From positions 1 to 64,000 of the forward strand of contig JAFKFN010000009.1 of NCBI GenBank assembly GCA_017308255.1: a stretch of DNA of 64,000 nt. Reading direction: 5' to 3'. Position 1 is the first letter of the stretch. Each line of letters opens with the position of its first letter. The DNA comes from Altererythrobacter sp. Its GTDB lineage: Bacteria > Pseudomonadota > Alphaproteobacteria > Sphingomonadales > Sphingomonadaceae. Both the position numbers and the translations under genes were made by a program. Positions 49,923 to 59,206 of the stretch are shown in pieces. The notes under the pieces were generated by a model. It saw only the letters and a program-made list of their open reading frames with translations. It searched no databases and was not told the origin of the DNA.

Positions 49923-50812
49923 GCCGGGCCGAGCTTCTCGAGGCCTGGGGCGATCACCTTGCCTCCGCGCGCCGCCGGTCGCCGCACACCGTGCGCGCCT
50001 ATGTCGCCACGGCCGCGCGCTGGCTGGATCGGACGGGCGCGGAGAGTTGGCACGCCGTGGCGCGCCTGGGCACGGGCGATTTGCGCGCGCAGCTTGCCGC
50101 TCGCCGGGCGGAGGGGATTGGCAATGTCTCCGCCGCGCGCGAGCTTTCGGCGCTCAAGGGCTTCGTCGCCTTCGCCCGCGCGCAGGCCGGCGATGCCGAT
50201 CCGACGCCGCCTCGCCTGCGCGGGCCAAGGGTCAAGAAGGGCCTGCCACGCCCCGTCACGCCCGATGAAGCCAGCAATCTGGCGGATGCCGTGGCGGAAG
50301 CGGCGGAAGAAGGCTGGATCGGCGCGCGTGACCGGGCGGTGCTGCTGCTGATGTATGGTGCGGGGCTGCGTATCGCCGAGGCGCTTTCGCTCAAGGGTTC
50401 CGACATTCCTCTGGGTGAAACGCTCATGGTCACCGGCAAGGGCGGCAAGCAGCGCGTGGCGCCGATCCTGCCGGTGGTCAGCGCGGCCGTGGCCGACTAT
50501 GCCGCCCGCTGTCCCTGGCCGCTCACGAAGGGTGAGCCGCTGTTTCGCGGGGCCAGAGGCGGGCCGCTGGGCCAGGGCATGGTGCAGAAGGCGATGGCCC
50601 GCGCGCGCCTTGCGCTCGGCCTGCCGGCCAGCGCCACCCCTCACGCCTTGCGCCACAGCTTCGCCACGCATCTGCTGGGCGCGGGCGCAGACTTGCGCAG
50701 CGTGCAGGAACTGCTCGGCCATGCCAGCCTGGGTTCCACGCAGATCTACACCAAGGTGGATGCCGCGACGCTGCTCGACACCTATCGCGCCGCGCATCCG
50801 CGCGAACGCTAG
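49919..50812 (+). CDS. xerC: Tyrosine recombinase XerC
   Basis: 297 residues. N-terminal SAM-like domain (SPHTVRAYVATAARW) and catalytic domain with Arg (YGAGLRIAEAL), Lys (TGKGGKQR), His-x-x-Arg (HALRHSFATH), His (GHASLGSTQIY) and Tyr (IYTKV). It resolves chromosome dimers at dif with XerD. The ATG overlaps the hemW stop (ATGA). Convergent with dedA, so it is not part of a mobile element here. Confidence 0.92.
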   Translation: MSRAELLEAWGDHLASARRRSPHTVRAYVATAARWLDRTGAESWHAVARLGTGDLRAQLAARRAEGIGNVSAARELSALKGFVAFARAQAGDADPTPPRLRGPRVKKGLPRPVTPDEASNLADAVAEAAEEGWIGARDRAVLLLMYGAGLRIAEALSLKGSDIPLGETLMVTGKGGKQRVAPILPVVSAAVADYAARCPWPLTKGEPLFRGARGGPLGQGMVQKAMARARLALGLPASATPHALRHSFATHLLGAGADLRSVQELLGHASLGSTQIYTKVDAATLLDTYRAAHPRER

Positions 50813-50822
50813 ACTGTATCGC

Positions 50823-51443
50823 CTAAGGCTGGCGCTCGGCCCGCGGCTTCCAGGTGAACACCCGCCAGAGATAAGCCAGCAGCGCCAGCCCCAGCGAGCC
50901 GAGCACGACCCACGCCATCAGGTCTTGCGACTTTTCCAGATAGCGGCCCAACCATGTCCCCCCCAGGATCAGCAGCACGTTCCAGATTCCCGTGCCGACG
51001 AAGGTGAACAGCAGGAACCGCCACGCCTTCATGTGCGACAGCCCCGCCGGCAGCGAGATCATCGTCCTGAGCACCGGCGAAAAACGCAGCACCAGCACCA
51101 CCCATTGCCCATGCCGCTGGAAGACGCGGGTGGCGGCCTCGATATCCTCCCATTCCAGCGTCAGCCAGCGGCCGTGGCGGGCGACCAGCGGCTCAAGACG
51201 GCGATAGCCCCATCGGTCGCCGATCCAGTACCAGACGTAATTGCCCGCCGTGGAGCCGATCGTGCCGGCGATCAGCAGCGGCCAGAATTCCATATGCCCG
51301 CGCGCCACCAGCACGCCGCCGATGCCCATGATGACTTCGGACGGGATCGGCGGGAAGACGTTCTCGATCAGCATCAGCAGGGCTATGCCCCAATAGCCGC
51401 CGCGCGCGATCGCTTCGATGATCAGCTCATGCATGTAAGGCAA
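50823..51443 (-). CDS. DedA family membrane protein
   Basis: 206 residues. Several membrane helices; the family signature is NVFPPIPSEVIMGIGG, GSTAGNYVWYWIG and FSPVLRTMISLPAGLSHM (the F/G-x-R-x3-R-type basic loop appears as RFSPVLRT). DedA proteins help flip undecaprenyl phosphate or maintain proton motive force. Start 51443 or 51434. Confidence 0.9.
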   Translation of the reverse strand: MPYMHELIIEAIARGGYWGIALLMLIENVFPPIPSEVIMGIGGVLVARGHMEFWPLLIAGTIGSTAGNYVWYWIGDRWGYRRLEPLVARHGRWLTLEWEDIEAATRVFQRHGQWVVLVLRFSPVLRTMISLPAGLSHMKAWRFLLFTFVGTGIWNVLLILGGTWLGRYLEKSQDLMAWVVLGSLGLALLAYLWRVFTWKPRAERQP

Positions 51444-51483
51444 ACGTTCGGAAGACGGGCAGGTTCTGGCGACGGGCCGCCGA

Positions 51484-52437
51484 TCAGGGATTCAGGCGGG
51501 CTTCGATCGCGTTCCAGATGCGCCCTGCCGTATCGGTTCCATTGAACTGGTCGATCGAAACGATCCCCGTGGGGCTGGTGACGTTGATCTCGGTCAGCCA
51601 CTTGCCTCCGATCACATCGATGCCGACGAAGATCAGGCCCAGGCGTTTCAATTCCGGGCCCAACGCCGCGCAGATTTCCTCTTCCCGCGGGGTCAGCGTG
51701 GCCGCTTCGGCATAGCCGCCTTGCGCGAGGTTGGAGCGGAACTCCCCTTCCCCGGGCTTGCGGTTGATCGCGCCGGCATATTCGCCGTCGACCAGCACGA
51801 TGCGCTTGTCGCCTTTGGCCACTTCGGGGAGAAACGGCTGCACCATGTGCGGTTCGGGCCAGGTCTGGTTGAACACTTCGAGCAGCGCGGAAAGGTTTTC
51901 GCCGCTTTCCGGAATGCGGAAGATCGCCTTGCCGCCATTGCCGTGGATCGGCTTCACCACCACCGAGCCGTGCCGCGCCATGAACGCGCGCACTTCGTCC
52001 ACGCTGCGCGTCACCAGCGTCGGCGGCATGAAGCGGCGGTAATCGAGCACGAAGACCTTTTCCGGCGCGTTGCGCACGCTGACCGGATTGTTGACCACCA
52101 GCGTTTCCCCCTCGATCCGTTCGAGCAGGTGGGTGGCGGTGATATAGCCCATGTCGAACGGCGGGTCCTGCCGCATCAGCACCACGTCCACGTCGCGGCC
52201 CAGGTCGATCCGGCGCGGTTGGCCGGCTTCGAAATGATCGCCCTGGACGCGCCGCACCCGCACCGGCCGCGCCAGCGCGTGAAGCCGGCTGTCCTCGTCC
52301 AGCGTGAGGCTGCCGACATCGTAGTGAAACAGCTCATGCCCGCGCACTTGCGCCGAAAGCATCAGCGCGAAACTCGAATCACCGGCTATGTTGATGCCTT
52401 CCAGCGGATCCATCTGGACCGCGACGCGCAGACTCAT
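51484..52437 (-). CDS. gshB: Glutathione synthetase
   Basis: 317 residues, ATP-grasp. VAVQMDPLEGINIAGDSSF at the start, VVKPIHGNGGKAIF, QPFLPEVAKGDKRIVLVDGEYAGAINR and EINVTSPTGIVSIDQFNGTD. Adds glycine to gamma-Glu-Cys. Relevant to the glutathione-dependent GST later in the window. Confidence 0.95.
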   Translation of the reverse strand: MSLRVAVQMDPLEGINIAGDSSFALMLSAQVRGHELFHYDVGSLTLDEDSRLHALARPVRVRRVQGDHFEAGQPRRIDLGRDVDVVLMRQDPPFDMGYITATHLLERIEGETLVVNNPVSVRNAPEKVFVLDYRRFMPPTLVTRSVDEVRAFMARHGSVVVKPIHGNGGKAIFRIPESGENLSALLEVFNQTWPEPHMVQPFLPEVAKGDKRIVLVDGEYAGAINRKPGEGEFRSNLAQGGYAEAATLTPREEEICAALGPELKRLGLIFVGIDVIGGKWLTEINVTSPTGIVSIDQFNGTDTAGRIWNAIEARLNP

Positions 52438-52444
52438 TGCGTAG

Positions 52445-52545
52445 AACCCCTTTGTGATCGCGAGCGACGCGGAGCAACCGCAGCGCTCGTCCGCCCTCCC
52501 CGGATGGCTTTATCGCCCTGCTCCTCGCAACGACGAGAGCGAGGA
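52445..52545. repeat. Degenerate palindromic repeat between gshB and yraN
   Basis: The arms TTTGTGATCGCGAGCGACGC... and ...CGCAACGACGAGAGCGAGGATC are imperfectly complementary to each other. The second arm resembles the left arm at 31375 (GTTGCGAGGAGC on the minus strand). I read it as a decayed copy of the same repeat class. Confidence 0.4.
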
Positions 52546-52896
52546 TCAAGGCTGCCAGGCGTTGACGATGTGGCGCGGCCAGTGGCCCGGCGCAAGCAGC
52601 AGCACGTCGATGCGGATGGAATCCCCTGGCCCGGCGTAACGGTGCGCCACCGCCTCGGCCGCCGCCGCGACTCGCCGCAGCCGATGCGCATCGATAGCTC
52701 CATCGCGGCCTTCGGCGGTGGAACGCCACTTCACCTCGATGAACGCCAGTTGCCGCCCGCGCTTCGCGACAAGATCGATTTCGCCCCGCGCGGTCTTCAC
52801 GCGCCGATCGAGGATCCGCCAGCCCAGCAGCCGCAGCCACACCGCCGCGAAGCTCTCCCCCCTTCGCCCGCGCCGCTCGGCAATCCGCCGGGTCAT
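52546..52896 (-). CDS. yraN: YraN family protein (UPF0102)
   Basis: 116 residues. GRRGESFAAVWLRLLGWRILDRRVKTARGEIDLVAKRGRQLAFIEVKWRS, the conserved core of UPF0102 (endonuclease-like fold with E-I-D...E-V-K). Function not established. ATGA overlap with rsmI, as in the E. coli yraN neighbourhood. Confidence 0.92.
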   Translation of the reverse strand: MTRRIAERRGRRGESFAAVWLRLLGWRILDRRVKTARGEIDLVAKRGRQLAFIEVKWRSTAEGRDGAIDAHRLRRVAAAAEAVAHRYAGPGDSIRIDVLLLAPGHWPRHIVNAWQP

Positions 52897-53738
52897 CCGC
52901 CGCGCAGTTCCAGCGCCCGGGCATAGAGCAGCTTGCGATCCAGGCCCGTGGCCCTGGCCACGCGCGCCGCGGCCTGCGAGGGCTTTTCGCTGGCGAGCGC
53001 TTCACGCAGCAGCGCGTCGGCATCCACCTGATCCGGCGCTCGCTCTGTCGGCGGGCCGATCAGCAGCACGATTTCCCCGCGCGGCGGATGGGCCTCGTAA
53101 TGCGCGATCAGTTCCGCCGCCGTGCCGGTGCGGCATTCCTCGTGCAGCTTGGTCAATTCGCGAGCCACGGCGATCTCTCGCCCCGGCAAGGTTTCGCCGA
53201 TCGCTTCCAGCGACCGTGCCAGGCGGGGGGCCGTCTCGAAGAATACCAGTGTCGCGCGCAGGCCGGCCAATTCCTCCAGCACCTCACGCCGCGCCTTGTC
53301 CTTCGGCGGCAGGAAGCCGGCGAACAGGAAGCGGTCGCTCGGCAGGCCAGCCAGGGTCAGCGCCACGATGGGCGCGCTGGGGCCGGGCACGCTGCCGATG
53401 GGGATGCAGGCCGCCTTCGCCTCGCGCACCAGGCGATAGCCCGGGTCCGATACCAGCGGCGTGCCCGCATCGCTGACCAAGGCCACCGCCTGCGTGCGCA
53501 TCGCTTCGATCAGGCGCGCCCGATCTTTTTCACCGCTGTGGTCGTCATAGCGCCACAGGGGCTTGGAAATGCCTAGGTGTTTCAGTAGCTTGCCGGTCAC
53601 GCGGGTATCTTCGCAGGCTACCGCATCGCATCGCGCCAGCGTGTCGGCCGCTCGCCGGCTCACGTCGCCGAGATTGCCAATCGGAGTCGCGACTATATAC
53701 AATCCCGCGGGCAGGGGTTCGGGTCGGTTGTCGCTCAC
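52893..53738 (-). CDS. rsmI: 16S rRNA 2'-O-ribose C1402 methyltransferase RsmI
   Basis: 281 residues. Tetrapyrrole-methylase fold: GLYIVATPIGNLGDVSRRA, ACEDTRVTGKLLKHLGI, DAGTPLVSDPGYRLVREA, GSVPGPSAPIVALTLAGLP and FFETAPRLARSLEAI. Methylates C1402 of 16S rRNA with RsmH. Start GTG 53738, seven bases after AAGG; the ATG seven codons upstream lacks a binding site. Confidence 0.94.
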   Translation of the reverse strand: MSDNRPEPLPAGLYIVATPIGNLGDVSRRAADTLARCDAVACEDTRVTGKLLKHLGISKPLWRYDDHSGEKDRARLIEAMRTQAVALVSDAGTPLVSDPGYRLVREAKAACIPIGSVPGPSAPIVALTLAGLPSDRFLFAGFLPPKDKARREVLEELAGLRATLVFFETAPRLARSLEAIGETLPGREIAVARELTKLHEECRTGTAAELIAHYEAHPPRGEIVLLIGPPTERAPDQVDADALLREALASEKPSQAAARVARATGLDRKLLYARALELRGG

Positions 53739-53777
53739 GCGGCGCCTTGTGGCCCACATTCGGAGGAAGCCGCAAGC

Positions 53778-54926
53778 ATGTTGGCGATTACCCGGCGCGG
53801 CCTTGCCGTTGTCATGATCACGATACTCCTGGCCGCCTGTAAGGTCATTCCCGAAAGCGGCCGGCCGGGCCCGCCCCCGCCGCCCGTCGCCACGCCGGGG
53901 CCGAGCGAGGAATTGCCGACCGATACCGATCGCCACCGCGTTGCGCTGCTGGTGCCGATTTCGGGCGAGAACGCCGCCGTCGGCCGCTCGCTGGCCAATG
54001 CCACCACGATGGCCTTGCTGGATACCAATGCCGAAAACCTGCGGATCACCACTTATGATACCGCCACGGGCGCCGGCTCCGCCGCCGCGCGCGCCATCGC
54101 GGACGGCAACAAGCTGATTCTCGGCCCGCTCCTGCGGGAAGACGTCGCCCCCGTGCTGGCCCGCGCCCGCCCGGCCGATGTGCCCCTGATCACCTTCTCC
54201 AACGACACCTCGGTCGCCCAGCCGGATGTCTTCGTTATGGGCCACGTGCCCGAGCAGTCGGTGACCCGCACCGTCGATTATCTCGCCCGCCAGGGCACGC
54301 GGCGCTTTGCCGCGCTGGTCCCCAACGGCGAATATGGCCGCCGGACCGAAGATGCGCTGAAGCAGGCCGTTGGCCGCCTCGGCGGCACGGTGGTGGGGAT
54401 CGAGCATTATGACCGGGGCAACACCTCGATCGTCAGCGCCGCCGAACGGCTGAAGGCCAAGGGCGGCTATGAGGCGGTGCTGATCGCCGAAGGGCCGCGC
54501 CTTTCCGCCTCCGCCGCCACCGCGCTCAAGGCAGGGGGCGCGCAAGTCGTAATTCTCGGCACCGAGCTGTGGAGCGGCGAATCCAGCATCGCCAGCTCCG
54601 CCTCGTTGCGCGGCGCGCTGTTCTCGGCGGTGTCGGACGATCGCTATCGGCAGTTCGTCACCAGCTATCAAAGCCGCTTCGGAGAGCAGCCCTATCGCAT
54701 CGCCACGCTGGGCTACGATGCCGTGCTGCTGACACTGCGCGTCGCGCGCGATTGGCAGCCGGGCCGCAAGTTCCCGACGGGCCGGATGCTGGGCGATGAC
54801 GGCTTCCTGGGGCTGGATGGCCCGTTCCGCTTCCGCAGCAACGGTGTGGGCGAACGGGCGATGGAAGTGCGCCGCGTGGGCAACAGCACGGTGACGGTGG
54901 CCGACCCCGCGCCGACGCGATTCTAG
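53778..54926 (+). CDS. LpoA-like penicillin-binding protein activator, lipoprotein
   Basis: 382 residues. Lipobox LLAAC (Cys21), Pro-rich linker, then a type-1 periplasmic-binding fold (HRVALLVPISGENAAVGRSLANATTMALLD; ILGPLLREDVAPVLARA) of the LpoA C-terminal type. The N-terminal TPR part of E. coli LpoA is absent. It sits divergent from rsmI and near yraN, matching the E. coli rsmI-lpoA-yraN cluster. Activates or regulates a class A PBP, by inference. Confidence 0.85.
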   Translation: MLAITRRGLAVVMITILLAACKVIPESGRPGPPPPPVATPGPSEELPTDTDRHRVALLVPISGENAAVGRSLANATTMALLDTNAENLRITTYDTATGAGSAAARAIADGNKLILGPLLREDVAPVLARARPADVPLITFSNDTSVAQPDVFVMGHVPEQSVTRTVDYLARQGTRRFAALVPNGEYGRRTEDALKQAVGRLGGTVVGIEHYDRGNTSIVSAAERLKAKGGYEAVLIAEGPRLSASAATALKAGGAQVVILGTELWSGESSIASSASLRGALFSAVSDDRYRQFVTSYQSRFGEQPYRIATLGYDAVLLTLRVARDWQPGRKFPTGRMLGDDGFLGLDGPFRFRSNGVGERAMEVRRVGNSTVTVADPAPTRF

Positions 54927-54995
54927 AGGCGTTGCGGCGGATAACCTGTGGCTTTCGCTTGAATGCCCGGGAATCCGCCGCCTAAAGCCGACGCC

Positions 54996-56987
54996 ATGTC
55001 CAATGACCTGTTCGACAAGCTGCCGGCCGGCGGCGGCGATTACGACGCATCCGCGATCGAAGTGCTGGAAGGGCTCGAACCCGTCCGGCGCCGCCCGGGC
55101 ATGTACATCGGCGGCACGGACGAACGCGCGCTGCATCATCTCGCCGCCGAAGTGCTGGACAACGCGATGGACGAGGCCGTGGCCGGCCACGCCTCGCGCA
55201 TCGAGGTCACGCTGGAGCCGGGGCCGCCGGGCACCGCCGGCTTGCTGTCGATCTCCGACAACGGGCGCGGCATTCCGGTGGACGAGCATCCGAAGTTCCC
55301 CGGCAAATCGTCGCTGGAAGTGATTCTCACCACGCTCCATTCGGGGGGCAAGTTCTCGGGCAAGGCCTATGCCACCAGCGGCGGCCTGCACGGCGTGGGC
55401 GTCAGCGTGGTGAACGCCCTGTCGCAGCATGTCCGCATCGAAGTGGCGCGCAACAAGGAAGTCTTCGCCCAGGAATTCGCGCGGGGGCTGCCCACGGGGC
55501 CGCTCCAGCGAGTCGGCTCCACCCCCAATCGGCGCGGCACCACGGTGTCCTTCGTGCCCGATCCCGAAATCTTCGGTGACCGCCAGTTCAAGCCGCAGCG
55601 GCTGTTCAAGCTCACCCGTTCGAAGGCCTATCTCTTCGCCGGGGTGGAGATTCGCTGGAAGTGCGCCCCCTCCCTCGCGTCCGACGAGGTGCCCGAGGAG
55701 GCGGTGTTCCAGTTCCCCGGCGGCCTGGCCGATCATCTGGCGGAACAGATCGGCGGGCGCGAATGCGTGACCAGCCAGTTCTTCTCCGGCAGGCAGGATT
55801 TCCCGGACGAGCAAGGCCGGGTGGAATGGGCGGTGGCCTGGCCGCTGTGGTCCGACGGGGTCTATAATTACTACTGCAACACCGTGCCCACGCCCGATGG
55901 CGGAACGCACGAGCAGGGCCTGCGCACGGCGCTGGCCAAGGGCATCCGCGCCTTCGGCGAGCTGATCGGGCAGAAGAAGGCCAAGGACATCTCCGCCGAT
56001 GACATCGCCACCGGCAGCGAGATCGTGCTTTCGGTGTTCATCCGCGATCCGCAGTTCCAGAGCCAGACCAAGGACCGGCTGACCTCGCCCGAGGCGGCGC
56101 GCCTGGTCGAGAACGCGGTGCGCGATCATTTCGACCATTTCCTCACCCACAACATGGATCGCGGGCGCGCCTTGCTGGGCGCGGTCATGGAACGGATGGA
56201 CGAACGCCTGCGCCGCAAGGCGGAGCGGGAGATCAAGCGCAAGACCGCCACCAACGCCCGCAAGCTGCGCCTGCCCGGCAAGCTGACCGATTGTTCGGGC
56301 GAAGGCCAGGGCGAGACCGAGCTGTTCATCGTCGAAGGCGACAGCGCCGGCGGCAGCGCCAAGCAGGCGCGCGACCGCAAGACCCAGGCGATCCTGCCGA
56401 TCCGCGGCAAGATACTCAACGTCGCCTCGGCCACGGCCGACAAGATCCGCGCCAACAGCGAGATCGCCGATCTCGCGCTGGCGCTGGGCTGCGGCACCCG
56501 CAAGGACTGCGATCCCGACCAGCTGCGCTATGACCGCGTGGTCATCATGACCGATGCCGATGTGGACGGGGCGCATATCGCCACCCTGCTGATGACGTTC
56601 TTCTTCCAGGAAATGCCCGAACTGGTCCGGCGTGGGCACTTGTTCCTGGCCCAGCCCCCGCTCTACCGCCTGACCGCCGGCAAGGAGAGCCACTATGCCC
56701 GCGACGACGAGCATCGGGCGGAACTGGAAGCGACGGTGCTCAAGGGCAAGAAGGTCGAAGTCAGCCGCTTCAAGGGCCTCGGCGAAATGAACCCGCAGCA
56801 ATTGCGGGAAACGACGATGAACCCCGAGACCCGCTCGATGATCCGCATCACCCTGCCGCCGGAGCATGAGCAACGGCACGCGGTGAAGGAACTGGTGGAC
56901 CAGCTCATGGGCCGCAACCCGGAACACCGCTTCAACTTCATCCAGAACCGCGCGGGCGAACTGGACCGCGATCTGATCGACGCGTGA
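54996..56987 (+). CDS. parE: DNA topoisomerase IV subunit B
   Basis: 663 residues. GHKL ATPase: EVLEGLEPVRRRPGMYIGGTDERALHHL, EVLDNAMDEA, SDNGRGIPV. TOPRIM: TELFIVEGDSAGGSAKQARDRKTQAILPIRGK and MTDADVDGAHI. C-terminal QLMGRNPEHRFNFIQ. Decatenates daughter chromosomes with ParC. The ATG 54996 (MSNDLFDKLP) is preferred over 54963 because the earlier residues are not conserved. The antisense frame is open across the gene but is not coding. Confidence 0.95.
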   Translation: MSNDLFDKLPAGGGDYDASAIEVLEGLEPVRRRPGMYIGGTDERALHHLAAEVLDNAMDEAVAGHASRIEVTLEPGPPGTAGLLSISDNGRGIPVDEHPKFPGKSSLEVILTTLHSGGKFSGKAYATSGGLHGVGVSVVNALSQHVRIEVARNKEVFAQEFARGLPTGPLQRVGSTPNRRGTTVSFVPDPEIFGDRQFKPQRLFKLTRSKAYLFAGVEIRWKCAPSLASDEVPEEAVFQFPGGLADHLAEQIGGRECVTSQFFSGRQDFPDEQGRVEWAVAWPLWSDGVYNYYCNTVPTPDGGTHEQGLRTALAKGIRAFGELIGQKKAKDISADDIATGSEIVLSVFIRDPQFQSQTKDRLTSPEAARLVENAVRDHFDHFLTHNMDRGRALLGAVMERMDERLRRKAEREIKRKTATNARKLRLPGKLTDCSGEGQGETELFIVEGDSAGGSAKQARDRKTQAILPIRGKILNVASATADKIRANSEIADLALALGCGTRKDCDPDQLRYDRVVIMTDADVDGAHIATLLMTFFFQEMPELVRRGHLFLAQPPLYRLTAGKESHYARDDEHRAELEATVLKGKKVEVSRFKGLGEMNPQQLRETTMNPETRSMIRITLPPEHEQRHAVKELVDQLMGRNPEHRFNFIQNRAGELDRDLIDA

Positions 56988-57036
56988 CGATTGGCGGCGG
57001 CTCCGCCTGACGAGGTGGCTTGGGGGGAAGCGCGCT

Positions 57037-57897
57037 TTGGCCGATAATCACCGTGCAGCCGCTCATACCCGCTTCGCCCGCATTCGCGCGCGGCTGGAAG
57101 CCTATGCTCCCCCGTCCGGCTGGCGCGCGTGGACTTATGAATTCGCGCTGTTCGTGTTCAAGCAAGGCTGGGCCTGCCTGTTCGGCGGCCTGATGCTGGC
57201 GCTGCTGCTGGGCACGCACCTGTTCTATCCCGAGGGCGCGCGGCTTGCCCGTTACGACTTCCTGACGCTCGCCGCGCTGGCGATCCAGGTCGGGATGCTC
57301 GCCTTTCGACTCGAGACGATGGAAGAAGCGAAAGTGATCCTGGCCTTCCACATGGTCGGCACGGTGATGGAACTGTTCAAGACCAGCGCAGGCTCATGGC
57401 TCTATCCTGAACCCTCCCTATTGCGGATCGGCGGGGTGCCGCTGTTCTCCGGGTTCATGTATGCGGCCGTCGGCAGCTATCTGGCGCGTGTCTGGCGCAT
57501 CTTCGCGTTCCGCTTCACTCAATTCCCGCGCCTGCCGTGGGCGCAGCTTCTGGCGGCGGCGATCTACGTCAATTTCTTCGCGCATCATTGGCTGCCGGAC
57601 ATGCGTCTCGCCCTGTTCGCGGCGATGGTGCTGCTGTTCTGGCGCACGCGCGTCTATTTCACCGTGTGGAAAGAGCCGCGCTGGATGCCGCTGATCCTGG
57701 GCTGGTTCCTGGTGGCGCTGTTCATCTGGTTCGCGGAGAACATCGGCACCTTCGCCCGCGCCTTGACTTATCCCAGCCAGAACCATGGCTGGGAGCCCGT
57801 CTCACCCGCCAAGCTCGGCGCCTGGTATCTGCTGATGTATATCTCGTTCATCCTCGTCGCGACGGTTCACCGCCGGGACGGGCACGCGCAGCCGTAG
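57037..57897 (+). CDS. DUF817 family integral membrane protein
   Basis: 286 residues, about 7-8 hydrophobic helices. Conserved WTYEFALFVFKQGWACLFGG, HMVGTVMELFKTSAGSWLYPEPSL, SGFMYAAVGSYLARVWR, NFFAHHWLPD and WFAENIGTFARALTYPSQ mark DUF817. Start TTG 57037 behind GGGGGGAAG. Function unknown. It abuts the GST gene on the opposite strand. Confidence 0.88.
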   Translation: MADNHRAAAHTRFARIRARLEAYAPPSGWRAWTYEFALFVFKQGWACLFGGLMLALLLGTHLFYPEGARLARYDFLTLAALAIQVGMLAFRLETMEEAKVILAFHMVGTVMELFKTSAGSWLYPEPSLLRIGGVPLFSGFMYAAVGSYLARVWRIFAFRFTQFPRLPWAQLLAAAIYVNFFAHHWLPDMRLALFAAMVLLFWRTRVYFTVWKEPRWMPLILGWFLVALFIWFAENIGTFARALTYPSQNHGWEPVSPAKLGAWYLLMYISFILVATVHRRDGHAQP

Positions 57898-57901
57898 GGC
57901 G

Positions 57902-58651
57902 CTACCGGGGCGGGCCGAGCTGTTCGCGCGGGACGCTGGCGAACATCTGCTGCACCTTCGGCCGGGCGTTGATCTGTTCGATCCAGCGGACCAGATGCGG
58001 TGTGTCCGAGGTGTTGACCAGTTCCGCGAAGCCGTTCTGCATCCCGTTGGCGATGGCGAAGTTGCAGATGTCAGCGAGCGAATACATGCCGCCGGCCAGC
58101 CATTCGTTATCGGCCAGGTGATCGTCGAGCTTGCGCACCGACACGGCGATCTTGCGCATTTCCTCGTCCAGCAAGTCCTGCGGGAAACCCTCGCGCGCCC
58201 GGCGCCATTTCACCTGCTGTTCGGGAATCGGGATCTTCTTCAGGTGCTCTTCGAATTCCTGGTCCGAAAGCGCCTTGGCCATGTGGCTGACGCCGCGATG
58301 CCAGCCGATCGTGGAGACGCACCAGCAGAAGTATTCATCCACCCACTTGGTCCACACCCGCATCTGCGCCCGGTCGTAAGGATCGTCGGGCCGCAGCTTC
58401 ACGGCCGTGGGATGCGCGTCTTCCAGATATTCGCAGATCACTGTGCTTTCGGTGACGATCCTGTCCCCGTCCTTCAGCGCCGGCACCTGCCCGCGCGGGT
58501 TGATCGCCTTGAACCAGTCGGTGTGATGTTCGAACTTCGACGGATCGAGCCGGTGGACGGTGAAATCGCGCCCGAACTCGAACTTCTCGAACAGCGTGAG
58601 CATCGGCTTGAGCGAATTGGCCATCGGACCGAAGCTGTAGAGCGTGAGCAT
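57902..58651 (-). CDS. Glutathione S-transferase, LigF beta-etherase-like
   Basis: 249 residues. Thioredoxin-like N domain LYSFGPMANSLKPMLTL (Asn12/Ser13 at the glutathione site) and NPRGQVPALKDGDRIVTESTVICEYLED, then the C-terminal helical domain with RAQMRVWTKWVDEYFCWCVSTIGW, VPIPEQQ-like IPIPEQQVKWRRAREGF and YSLADICNFAIANGMQNG. These blocks match my memory of Sphingobium LigF, which cleaves beta-aryl ether bonds in lignin dimers with glutathione. LigF is about 257 aa. No ligD, ligE or ligG is adjacent, so the substrate is an inference. Confidence 0.8.
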   Translation of the reverse strand: MLTLYSFGPMANSLKPMLTLFEKFEFGRDFTVHRLDPSKFEHHTDWFKAINPRGQVPALKDGDRIVTESTVICEYLEDAHPTAVKLRPDDPYDRAQMRVWTKWVDEYFCWCVSTIGWHRGVSHMAKALSDQEFEEHLKKIPIPEQQVKWRRAREGFPQDLLDEEMRKIAVSVRKLDDHLADNEWLAGGMYSLADICNFAIANGMQNGFAELVNTSDTPHLVRWIEQINARPKVQQMFASVPREQLGPPR

Positions 58652-58777
58652 GCGTTTCTCCCGGGCGTTTTCCAGCGGCTTAGCGAGCGTTCTCCACGGG
58701 GCAAGTACCGTCTTGACTCGTTAATCTGAGGTTTTGCTTCGGCGAGCGATGATGTCGGTCAAATGAGGAGAGGCCCG

Positions 58778-59206
58778 ATGCGCATCGTTCTTCCGTCCAT
58801 AGCCCTTGTCCTCACGGCCTCCGCCACGGCCGCCCAGCCCACAGCATCGCCATTCGATCGCGGCCCGCTCATGACGGCGGAAGATGCCCCCCGGGGTGCG
58901 CCGATGGTCAAGCGCATGCCGGCCCCCGCGCCCCGAGCCACGCCGACGATGCGAGAGATTCAGGCTCCCCCCGGCCCGGGAGAGGCCGTCTGCCGCGACC
59001 GGATCGAAGAAGTACGCAATGGTCGCGGGTTGCCCAAGCTTGACCGCAAAGCCGCATCGCCTGACGATGGCCTGCTGATCGCCGCAGTGGACAAGCGGAT
59101 CGACGGCTGTTCGGTCATGGTCATGCGCAACGATACCAGCGACATCCGCCCTCTGCCGACCGCTCCGGATGGCGCGCCGAGCGTGCAGCGTATCCCCAGT
59201 CAGTAA
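58778..59206 (+). CDS. Small secreted protein of unknown function
   Basis: 142 residues. Signal peptide (MRIVLPSIALVLTASATAAQP), then a Pro/Ala-rich stretch and a C-terminal half with two cysteines (EAVCRDRIEEV and RIDGCSVMVMRND) that could pair. ATG 58778 behind GAGGAGAGG. Its end overlaps the end of the DUF1343 gene (convergent, 7 bases). Family not recognised. Confidence 0.72.
   Translation: MRIVLPSIALVLTASATAAQPTASPFDRGPLMTAEDAPRGAPMVKRMPAPAPRATPTMREIQAPPGPGEAVCRDRIEEVRNGRGLPKLDRKAASPDDGLLIAAVDKRIDGCSVMVMRNDTSDIRPLPTAPDGAPSVQRIPSQ

Noticed and set aside
49919-50812. XerC considered as the integrase of a mobile element.
   Set aside because: It sits in the conserved hemW neighbourhood with no att repeats, excisionase or cargo; a housekeeping recombinase fits.
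52893-56927. A 1344-codon open frame on the minus strand, covering rsmI and all of the parE antisense.
   Set aside because: Only the last 282 codons are protein-like (RsmI). The rest is the mirror of parE in high-GC DNA, rich in His, Arg and Gln, without motifs.
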